This document shows, piece by piece, positions 19,282 to 24,920 of a stretch of DNA of 64,000 nt (position 1 is its first letter; every line of letters starts with the position of its first letter). Position numbers and translations under genes: made by a program. Under the pieces are notes generated by a model. That model searched no databases. It was given only the letters and a program-made list of their open reading frames with translations, and had not been told where the DNA came from. The stretch comes from Oscillibacter sp. (GTDB lineage: Bacteria > Bacillota > Clostridia > Oscillospirales > Oscillospiraceae): positions 62,001 to 126,000 of the forward strand of contig JAFXQV010000004.1 of assembly GCA_017526785.1 (NCBI GenBank), given 5' to 3'.

Positions 19282-19407
19282 CCGCTTTTTTGGGGCGTTT
19301 GCGTGGAAAGAGAGACTTTTACTCCGATACATTCTCCGTGGATTGAGAGAGGCGCGCAGGCACACACAGCGCCTTATTTGCCTTTTCAAATTTTTTGATA
19401 TTGGGGC

Positions 19408-19435
19408 TTGACTTTTTTAAATTCTCTGGTATAAT
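19408..19435 (+). promoter_or_regulatory. Sigma-A promoter of tRNA-Ser
   Basis: TTGACT (19408-19413), 16 bases and the perfect TATAAT (19430-19435) with a preceding TGG extended -10 lie about 40 bases before the tRNA. Confidence 0.8.
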
Positions 19436-19475
19436 TGTATTGTTGTCAGTTGGTGGAACTGAATATTATGTCGTG

Positions 19476-19566
19476 GAGAAGTCGCCTAGTTGGTCGAGGG
19501 CGCATGATTGGAAATCATGTAGGCTCCTAAAGGGTCTCGAGGGTTCGAATCCCTCCTTCTCCGCCA
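19476..19566 (+). tRNA. tRNA-Ser, anticodon GGA
   Basis: The acceptor stem GGAGAAG (19476-19482) pairs with CTTCTCC (19556-19562). Discriminator G and an encoded CCA follow (19563-19566). The anticodon stem CATGA/TCATG encloses the 7-base loop TTGGAAA with anticodon GGA at 19510-19512. A long variable arm marks a class II tRNA, as expected for serine. The T arm contains GGTTCGAATCC. It reads UCC/UCU codons. Confidence 0.97.
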
Positions 19567-19572
19567 GAAAAG

Positions 19573-19619
19573 AAGGGTTGAAATGATACCACGCTGGTGT
19601 CGTTTCAACCTTTCTTTTT
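19573..19619 (+). terminator. Strong terminator after tRNA-Ser
   Basis: A 19-bp stem (19573-19591 with 19595-19613; three G-U pairs, no mismatch) with a 3-base loop is followed by CTTTTTG. It ends the tRNA transcript. Confidence 0.9.
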
Positions 19620-19712
19620 GTTGCGATTTACGGGTTTTTCGCTTTTTCAGAACGATTTTACGCTGTCCCACACGGTTTCCCAATTCGCGCCAAACCAGCC
19701 CGTTTCCCTCCG

Positions 19713-19871
19713 AGCGGCTGTATGCGAACCCTATCCGGAGCCGATGATTTCGCTACGATTATGTCATTCATCGGTTCCGTTAAAAAGCACGGCATCAATG
19801 TTTTCACCGCTGTAAAGGATGCCTTTCTGGGCAATGCTTACGGCGTCCTTTTCCCTGCCCTGATTGAATAG
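19713..19871 (+). pseudogene. Remnant of an IS66-type transposase C-terminus
   Basis: The frame reads SGCMRTLSGADDFATIMSFI, then GSVKKHGINVF and a stop at 19869-19871. This pattern (SGC-RT--GA--FA-IMS-I-T--K-G-N-F) is the characteristic end of IS66-family transposases. The rest of the transposase and the IS ends are missing: upstream, after the tRNA terminator, the frame has no transposase sequence. It is a decayed insertion sequence just downstream of tRNA-Ser. The family assignment comes from recall of the motif and needs a search. Confidence 0.65.
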
Positions 19872-19933
19872 TTACAAGTAATTCGGGCGAAAATACGCCC
19901 TTTCGGGTGCGGCGGCAGAGTGTGAGGCGCATT

Positions 19934-20005
19934 ATGAAAACAAAAGCGGTTCGGATTCACGGAAAAATGGAATTGCGTCTGGAGGAAGCGGTATTTCGCG
20001 ACAAC
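19934..20005 (+). pseudogene. N-terminal remnant of a zinc-type alcohol dehydrogenase (tentative)
   Basis: The ATG at 19934 opens MKTKAVRIHGKMELRLEE, close to the start of medium-chain dehydrogenases of the sorbitol / L-sorbose-1-phosphate group (MKTKAVR-YGK-DLRLEE). Resemblance stops after about 22 codons and the frame then runs antisense to another ORF. It is best read as a leftover gene start in a decayed region, not a functional gene. Confidence 0.4.
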
Positions 20006-20015
20006 CTCAGTCCGC

Positions 20016-20228
20016 TTAAACGACTGCTTCCGCTTCGTTGTCACGCTTCAGCCTCCATCCCGGACAGGCCGCTTGAATGGCGCTGTCCACGCCGTCACGG
20101 AAAGCGGCTTCTTCCGCCTCCGTCCGGCGCGGTGTGTGTACCCGCACAGTTCCGCCGCGAACCTGCGTCTCCGTGACATCGTAGGCCGCGTGGCGCGGCG
20201 TCCATCCGCTGGGATATCCCCTGTCCAT
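20016..20228 (-). CDS. Small hypothetical protein next to the recombinase
   Basis: This 70-residue ORF starts DRGYPSGWTPRHAAYDVTE and contains a helical, acidic-then-basic middle (RRTEAEEAAFRDGVDSAIQ). It has a strong Shine-Dalgarno AGGTGGTGAT ending 4 bases before ATG 20228. Just upstream a 15-codon ORF (20280-20233, MMLPKGIRRLTETRW) with its own GGAAGG site ends at that Shine-Dalgarno, an arrangement seen in coupled leader peptides. It points away from the serine recombinase. I do not recognise a family. Function is unknown; it may belong to the recombinase element. Confidence 0.45.
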   Translation of the reverse strand: MDRGYPSGWTPRHAAYDVTETQVRGGTVRVHTPRRTEAEEAAFRDGVDSAIQAACPGWRLKRDNEAEAVV

Positions 20229-20318
20229 AGAATCACCACCTCGTTTCCGTCAAGCGGCGTATGCCTTTCGGTAACATCATATGACCTTCCTTTCTGTTCC
20301 TTGCCCGTCAATCGCCCC

Positions 20319-20347
20319 TTGACGCCCCCGCCGGAATGTGGTATCAT
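20319..20347 (+). promoter_or_regulatory. Sigma-A promoter of the serine recombinase
   Basis: TTGACG (20319-20324), 17 bases and TATCAT (20342-20347) with a TGG extended -10 precede the recombinase. The transcript would start near 20354, leaving a leader of about 110 bases with a hairpin. Confidence 0.75.
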
Positions 20348-20408
20348 AATCGGCGTGGAGCTGGTAAATATTGGCACAAAGTACAATGTGGGTACGTCGT
20401 GATACAGC

Positions 20409-20448
20409 GCCTGCCGGGAGAACCAGTCCCGGCGGGCGTGTATTTTTG
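20409..20448 (+). terminator. Leader hairpin before the recombinase, possible attenuator
   Basis: An 11-bp GC-rich stem (20409-20419 with 20427-20437, one G-T pair, 7-base loop) is followed by GTGTATTTTTGGG. It lies between the promoter and the start codon, where it could terminate early transcripts. Confidence 0.55.
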
Positions 20449-20463
20449 GGAAAGGAGGCTGGC

Positions 20464-21939
20464 GTGTATGGAACTGTCGGGATAGTGGCGGCTATGTACC
20501 TGCGCAAGAGCCGCGCCGAGGAGGGCATGGACACGGCGGAGATACTGCGGCGGCACCGTGAGACGCTAAACGAGTTCGCGGCGCGGAACGGCATCCGGGT
20601 GCGGGAAGTCTTTCAGGAGGTGAAGTCCGGCGGGAGCCTCTACGCACGCCCGGAGATGATACGGCTTTTAGAGGCCGTGGAGGCCGGACGCTATCAAGCT
20701 GTACTCTGCATGGACATTGACCGCCTGTCCAGAGGTGAGACGTGGGAGCGTGGACAAATCTGGGCGACGTTCAAAAGAGCCGGGACGCTGATTGTCACGC
20801 CGGGGAAGACGTATAACTTTTCCGAGGAATCAGACGAACTCATGGTGGAGCTTCGCGGCCTGTTCGCGAATTACGAGTACAAAAAAATCCGAGAGCGCCA
20901 GCAGCGCGGCATAGCGCGCGCCGTTCAAGAGGGGCAGTTTCTTGCCCCGACGCCCTACGGATATCGGAAACGTGTCATTGACCACAGACACACGCTGGAA
21001 ATTTACGAGCCGGAAGCAAGGTTTGTCCGCATGATGTTCGACTTATACAGGTCTGGCGTCGGAAGCGACGCGATAGCGGCACGGCTGAACGAGGCCGGAG
21101 CGCGTCCGCGTCGGGCGGAAGTGTTCAGTAAGACGGCCGTGTTTAACATCCTGCGAAACCCTGTGTACGCGGGGAAAATCGTCTGGAATCAGACGCAATG
21201 GACTGACGGAAAACGCCGGAAGCAGGCTCTCCCGCGTCCGGAATCCGAATGGACGGTCACGGACGGGATTCACCCCCCGATTATCAGTCAGGAACTCTTT
21301 GACGAGTGCAAGGCTATTAGGAAAGCCCGCTGGCGTCCGGCGTGTTTCGACGGCACGATAAAATCTCCGCTCGCGGGGCTTGTCCGCTGTAAGCGTTGCG
21401 GGAAGTATATGCAGCGTCAGCAGAACAGCGGATATTACTATCTGCGCTGTAGTCGGCGGCGTTGTTCCACGCTGGCAAACTATGCGGATGTGGAAAGGGC
21501 TGTCATTGAGGGTTTGCGGGACATCCTATGCGCGCTTGAAATGGAACCGGGTCAACAGCCCGCTGACGCGCTGGCAAAGGCGCAGGCGCGCCTTGCGTCG
21601 GCGCGGAACTCCATTGCGGCGGAGAAGCGGAAACAGGCGCGGCTTTACGATTTTCTGGAAAGCGGCACATACTCCGAAGCAGTCTTCCGGGAACGGATGG
21701 ACGCCGCAAACGGGCGCATGGCCGCGCTGAAATCACGGGAGAAGGAGGCGTTGCAGGAGATGGAAAGGCTTTCCGCGCAAGATAAAAGAAAACAAGCCGA
21801 TGGAATCCACGCGCTTTTGCAAGTCTATGAAAGCGCGGACGGTGCCGGGAGAAACGCCCTCCTGCAGGGGGTTGTGGATGTAATCTGGTACGAGCGCAAC
21901 GGGCGCGAGCCGTTTGCTCTCGAAATTTTTTTGAAGTGA
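20464..21939 (+). CDS. Large serine recombinase
   Basis: This 491-residue protein has the resolvase catalytic domain (about 8-155) with the active-site serine in YLRKS and the DIDRLSR motif. A recombinase domain (about 170-280) follows. Next comes a zinc ribbon with cysteine pairs CKRCG and CSRRRC (about 325-350), and then a coiled coil (about 380-460). Such enzymes integrate or excise elements by serine-linked double-strand exchange. The start is GTG 20464, with AAGGAGG five bases upstream. The ATG at 20468 is out of frame and stops after five codons. No phage or conjugative genes flank it, so it is an isolated or stripped element. Confidence 0.92.
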   Translation: MYGTVGIVAAMYLRKSRAEEGMDTAEILRRHRETLNEFAARNGIRVREVFQEVKSGGSLYARPEMIRLLEAVEAGRYQAVLCMDIDRLSRGETWERGQIWATFKRAGTLIVTPGKTYNFSEESDELMVELRGLFANYEYKKIRERQQRGIARAVQEGQFLAPTPYGYRKRVIDHRHTLEIYEPEARFVRMMFDLYRSGVGSDAIAARLNEAGARPRRAEVFSKTAVFNILRNPVYAGKIVWNQTQWTDGKRRKQALPRPESEWTVTDGIHPPIISQELFDECKAIRKARWRPACFDGTIKSPLAGLVRCKRCGKYMQRQQNSGYYYLRCSRRRCSTLANYADVERAVIEGLRDILCALEMEPGQQPADALAKAQARLASARNSIAAEKRKQARLYDFLESGTYSEAVFRERMDAANGRMAALKSREKEALQEMERLSAQDKRKQADGIHALLQVYESADGAGRNALLQGVVDVIWYERNGREPFALEIFLK

Positions 21940-21944
21940 TTTGG

Positions 21945-22343
21945 TTATGTCGTGCAATAGATACCTAACTCTTGAATGGCGAAATCAAGCGCCATGAGTT
22001 CGACGAGGGCGGTATTGTTTAACTGTGTCCGCCGCTGGATAGCCTCTTTGAATGGCAGATTCAGTCCGGGGAAGAGGGTACCGGTTTCGAGTGCCTCCAT
22101 ACGGCTGTATCGAACCGGGTTTTTGCCCTGCATGGGGACGTAGGGAAAGACCATGGGGGCGCACTGGCCGGGAAGAGCGCCGCGTTCGACGCCGCAGGAC
22201 GACGGCGCGGGCATGCGTTCCATAGTCTCCGGCACGGGTACGCGTACGGTATCCGCTTCCGCGGCTTCCAGCGTAACGGGCGTGGCGGGTGCATAATCGG
22301 ATGTTTCCGAATTGGAAGATTTCTTTTTCGCTGTGTTTTCCAT
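21945..22343 (-). CDS. CotJA-like spore coat protein with CotJB-like tail
   Basis: This 132-residue protein has a low-complexity N-terminal half (about 1-70). The CotJA pattern follows: MVFPYVPMQ...YSRMEALETGTLFPGLNLPF, matching the family's YVPWQ...GT-FPELDKPF. The last 25 residues, ALVELMALDFAIQELGIYC, look like the start of CotJB (L--LQ--DFA--EL-LYLDTH). This suggests a fusion or a relic of a lost cotJB. CotJ proteins assemble in the inner coat layer of the forespore. A possible mother-cell sigma-E/K promoter lies upstream at 22397-22422. No cotJC follows; the gene ends next to the serine recombinase, which may have cut the operon. Confidence 0.65.
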   Translation of the reverse strand: MENTAKKKSSNSETSDYAPATPVTLEAAEADTVRVPVPETMERMPAPSSCGVERGALPGQCAPMVFPYVPMQGKNPVRYSRMEALETGTLFPGLNLPFKEAIQRRTQLNNTALVELMALDFAIQELGIYCTT

Positions 22344-22366
22344 TGTCGGTGAATGCCTCCTTTGAC

Positions 22367-22394
22367 AGAGAATCCGCGTCGCGACGCGTTCTCT
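22367..22394 (-). promoter_or_regulatory. Inverted repeat in the leader of the cotJA-like gene
   Basis: AGAGAA and TTCTCT flank the palindrome CGCGTCGCGACGCG (22375-22388). The hairpin falls between the probable promoter and the ribosome site of the coat gene. It may stabilise the leader or bind a regulator. Confidence 0.4.
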
Positions 22395-22396
22395 CC

Positions 22397-22422
22397 ATTC
22401 TATGCCAAAGCGGAGAACATGT
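22397..22422 (-). promoter_or_regulatory. Possible sigma-E/K promoter of the cotJA-like gene
   Basis: On the minus strand, AC followed by 16 bases and CATAGAATG resembles the sigma-K pattern (AC-N16-CATANNNTA; last base differs). Mother-cell control would fit a coat protein. This is a pattern match only. Confidence 0.4.
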
Positions 22423-22460
22423 GAAAGCGACAGAGGGGACAGAAACTGCCCCCTCTGTTT

Positions 22461-23357
22461 TCAGGACAACAGAGCGTTGATGTCCTCTACTTCCAAGTCC
22501 TGCAACGCCCAGTTGACGCCGTAGCCGACGACTTTTGCCAAGTCCCGGACTTGCGCGTCGATATCGCGCGGCGTCACCATGAGGCCGTCGTGACCGTTCC
22601 GCAACGCCGTTTCGTCGAGTTCGTGTCCGTGTTCCTCCAGCAAGTCCGCCGCCAGTGTCACGGCGTCGACAACCGTCGGCACGCCAATCGCGAGAACCGG
22701 CACGCCGACGCTTTGTCTGTCCAGCGCGGCGCGGTGGTTGCCGACGCCGGAACCTGGCAAGATTCCGGTGTCCGACAACTGCACCGTGTTGCAAAGGCGC
22801 GCCCTGCGGCGGGACGCTAACGCGTCAATGGCAATCACGAGCGCGGGGCGTATCCTGTCGACGAGCGCCCGGACGGCTTCCGCCGTCTCGACGCCCGTGG
22901 TACCCAGTACGCCCGTCCGGAACGCCGCCACGGGGCGGAATCCCGCGAACTGGCGCGGCATCGCCTCAATTAAATGCCGCGTGACCAGCACGCTTTCCGC
23001 CGCCAATGGCCCCACGGAATCCGGCGTCATGTCGGGGTTGCCCAACGCGATAACCAGCGCGGCACCGTCCGTTTCGGGAAGAAGCGCTTTCAACGCCCGT
23101 CCGGTTGCGCGTACGGCGCGGGCGAAAAAGTCCGGCGTACGCTTCCAGTACGCGGTCAAGTCCAGCGTGACGTACGTCCCGGCGGGACGCCCTAACGCCT
23201 GCTCCCCGCGCCTGTCCAGTATTTCTACTTTCGTGACCGGATAGCCCTCCGATTTGCGCTCCCGCGAACGGACGCCCGTCAAGCGCGTGGTGGCTTCGGC
23301 GCTCTCGCGCCAGAGTTCAAAGGCTTCCAGCGCCAAGTCCGTGCGTCTGTTGACCAT
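22461..23357 (-). CDS. gpr: GPR endopeptidase (spore germination protease)
   Basis: This is a 298-residue protein. Family blocks are RTDLALEAFE at the start (with the zymogen cleavage region), GNPDMTPDSVGPLAAESVLVTRH written here in part as GNPDMTPDSVGPL, then PGVLGTTG-like RTGVLGTTGVET, and ALASRR...NTVQLSDTGI...GVGN. GPR degrades small acid-soluble spore proteins during germination. The start ATG at 23357 has GGAAGGAGCG upstream; a longer frame extends into the leader but lacks family similarity. An unusual promoter, palindrome and hairpin lie upstream at 23447-23566. No SASP gene is visible in the window. Confidence 0.92.
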   Translation of the reverse strand: MVNRRTDLALEAFELWRESAEATTRLTGVRSRERKSEGYPVTKVEILDRRGEQALGRPAGTYVTLDLTAYWKRTPDFFARAVRATGRALKALLPETDGAALVIALGNPDMTPDSVGPLAAESVLVTRHLIEAMPRQFAGFRPVAAFRTGVLGTTGVETAEAVRALVDRIRPALVIAIDALASRRRARLCNTVQLSDTGILPGSGVGNHRAALDRQSVGVPVLAIGVPTVVDAVTLAADLLEEHGHELDETALRNGHDGLMVTPRDIDAQVRDLAKVVGYGVNWALQDLEVEDINALLS

Positions 23358-23446
23358 GGCCGCGCTCCTTCCGTGGCGGTGTTCGCCCGCCGCGAGGGTA
23401 TCTTGTGCGGGAACGCGGCGAAACATGCGCGGGAAAATATGGAACG

Positions 23447-23481
23447 TCCCCGGCACGTAATGGCAGAACGTGCCGGGGACT
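23447..23481 (-). promoter_or_regulatory. Large hairpin in the gpr leader
   Basis: GTCCCCGGCACGT (23447-23459) and ACGTGCCGGGGAC (23469-23481) form a perfect 13-bp stem with a 9-base loop, about 90 bases before gpr. On the minus strand it is followed by GTTCCATATTTTCC, a poor T-run, so it may be an attenuator or a stability element and not a simple terminator. Confidence 0.55.
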
Positions 23482-23515
23482 GTCTGTGAGGGGAAAAAGG
23501 AGGTATCAAGGAGAG

Positions 23516-23531
23516 TTAGTTTTAACTAACA
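23516..23531 (-). promoter_or_regulatory. Palindromic operator-like site at the transcription start
   Basis: GTTAGTT and AACTAAC are perfect inverted 7-mers with a 2-base centre. They sit immediately downstream of a sigma-A -10 box, at about +1 to +16, the place where a dimeric repressor (MarR or TetR type) would block initiation. Confidence 0.55.
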
Positions 23532-23537
23532 ATGATA

Positions 23538-23566
23538 AGATACCACATTTTGAGCGGCTTGTCAAG
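23538..23566 (-). promoter_or_regulatory. Consensus sigma-A promoter upstream of gpr
   Basis: On the minus strand the perfect TTGACA (23566-23561), 17 bases and TATCTT (23543-23538) with a TGG extended -10 are present. The -35 box overlaps the stop codon of the CPBP gene. It points toward gpr, which is normally forespore-specific, so a vegetative promoter here is unexpected. Confidence 0.75.
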
Positions 23567-24284
23567 AGGAAATTTTTTCCGCGCCCGAAAAAGGCACGAT
23601 TCCCGCCAGCCAAAGCGCGTAACAGGTCAGGCCAAGCAGAATCAAGCAGAACGCCGTCAAAAACAGCAGGCTTGCCGTTCCGCTATGCGCCGCGAAAATC
23701 TGATAGCTGACATCCACGCAGGCATGCGCCAGAATTACGGACACGATATCGCCGCTTTTGAGGTACACCGCGCCCAGAAACAGCCCGATAACCACGGCGT
23801 ATCCGGTCTGTAACAGCACGTCCGGCGGGGACATTCCGGCGACGTTCGTCAGGTGTGCCGCGCCGAACAACAGCGCCGAAAGCCATAATGTACGGGCGTC
23901 GGCGTTGTTCGCGGCGCGGAGTTTCGCGATTGCGACGCCCCGGAAGATAGCCTCCTCGAACACGGCGGGCGCGAGACCCAGCAGCAACACATAAGGCAAT
24001 TCCGCCGCGCCGCGCAACGGCATTCCGGCAGAGGCGTTCAGGGCGACGTTGTACAGCGCGACGCCCAGCGCCGGACATGCCCAGCGGAGGCCGCGCAGTG
24101 ACTGCCGCCACGCGATACCGCGCCGGAACCGCGCCAGCAACGCAAGCCCGACGACAATTCGCGCCAGCGCCCCGGCGGCGTCCTCGTCGAGACCGGACGC
24201 GGTTCCAAGGATATACAGCGGAACCGCCGCCAGCAGTCCGGCCAAGAACACAAGCGCCGTGAACAAGACCGGGTGCCGCGTCAT
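23562..24284 (-). CDS. CPBP family intramembrane metalloprotease
   Basis: This 240-residue protein has about seven hydrophobic segments. The CPBP/Abi motif EEAIFRG lies near residues 117-123, and the second and third motif histidines lie in GAAHLTN and ILAHACVD. The family (type II CAAX protease relatives) cleaves within the membrane; substrates here are unknown. The start ATG at 24284 overlaps the stop of the upstream small gene by four bases (ATGA), so the two are coupled. The gene's 3' end overlaps the -35 box of the gpr-side promoter. Confidence 0.85.
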   Translation of the reverse strand: MTRHPVLFTALVFLAGLLAAVPLYILGTASGLDEDAAGALARIVVGLALLARFRRGIAWRQSLRGLRWACPALGVALYNVALNASAGMPLRGAAELPYVLLLGLAPAVFEEAIFRGVAIAKLRAANNADARTLWLSALLFGAAHLTNVAGMSPPDVLLQTGYAVVIGLFLGAVYLKSGDIVSVILAHACVDVSYQIFAAHSGTASLLFLTAFCLILLGLTCYALWLAGIVPFSGAEKISS

Positions 24285-24745
24285 GACTTGTCCTTTTGCG
24301 CCGTCACGGTCGCCTTGCCGATGGTGTCGTGAAAGACAAAATGTGCCGTGTACTGTCCGGCGTCGGCCTCGAAGTCGAGACTGCCCTTGCCCTCGACGCC
24401 ATTCTGCCCGAAAGCGGCGTCAGAGGTCATGTCCTCGACGCTGGGGAGGTTCTCCACATCCATATTTTCGTAAGCGTTCGCGGCGTCCTCGTCGGCGTTG
24501 AAGTAAACGTCGAAACTGCCCGCGCTCAGCGCGTACTCCATGTGGATGTGTTCTCCTTCGCCGACGGTCAGAAAGCCGGAACCGGAGAAAAGCGGCTGTC
24601 CGGCCTTGCCGTTCATGATGATGGTGTTCCGCCCCGCGTAGGTCGTGACGCCGGTAATGTCGCCGCCGCGGTGACGGTACAGGAACAGCCCCGCCGCGAC
24701 AATAAGCACAATGGCGGCGGCGATGATAATCGTTTTTTTCTTCAT
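24281..24745 (-). CDS. Small membrane-anchored or secreted protein, function unknown
   Basis: This 154-residue protein starts KKKTIIIAAAIVLIVAAGLF, a single N-terminal membrane helix, followed by an extracellular beta-rich domain (about 30-150) with an acidic patch (YFNADEDAANAYEN). There is no lipobox cysteine, so it is membrane-anchored or cleaved. The ATG at 24745 with GAGGC upstream is favoured over the long upstream frame. Translational coupling to the CPBP protease (ATGA overlap) suggests that the two work together, for example as substrate or partner; this is inference. No family recognised. Confidence 0.65.
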   Translation of the reverse strand: MKKKTIIIAAAIVLIVAAGLFLYRHRGGDITGVTTYAGRNTIIMNGKAGQPLFSGSGFLTVGEGEHIHMEYALSAGSFDVYFNADEDAANAYENMDVENLPSVEDMTSDAAFGQNGVEGKGSLDFEADAGQYTAHFVFHDTIGKATVTAQKDKS

Positions 24746-24862
24746 GATACAGCCTCGTTTTCTATAAATTGCGATTTTGCGAAGGTTCCCTTGCCGCGCC
24801 ATTGTACCGCTTTCCGCGCCGTTTGTAAATAACATTTTGGTGACAAAGCCGTGACAACCCGC

Positions 24863-24891
24863 TTGCGGTTTTGCGCGGCATGCGGTATACT
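24863..24891 (+). promoter_or_regulatory. Sigma-A promoter of polA operon
   Basis: TTGCGG (24863-24868), 17 bases and TATACT (24886-24891) end 29 bases before the polA start. They probably drive polA-rimI-GNAT-tsaD. Confidence 0.78.
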
Positions 24892-24920
24892 GTGGGAAAC
24901 ACGGACGGGAGGCGGAACAA

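Noticed and set aside
19476-22000. tRNA-Ser as integration site of the serine recombinase
   Set aside because: I found no second copy of the tRNA 3' end or other matching direct repeats flanking the recombinase. Large serine recombinases usually do not target tRNA genes.
22444-23460. Start of gpr about 33 codons upstream of ATG 23357
   Set aside because: The extension runs into the hairpin leader, has no family similarity and no ribosome site. ATG 23357 has GGAAGGAG.
23532-23813. Plus-strand ORF starting MIRYHILSG with an upstream AAGGAGG
   Set aside because: It runs antisense to the CPBP gene and has no conserved features. The purine-rich stretch is better explained as part of the minus-strand leader.
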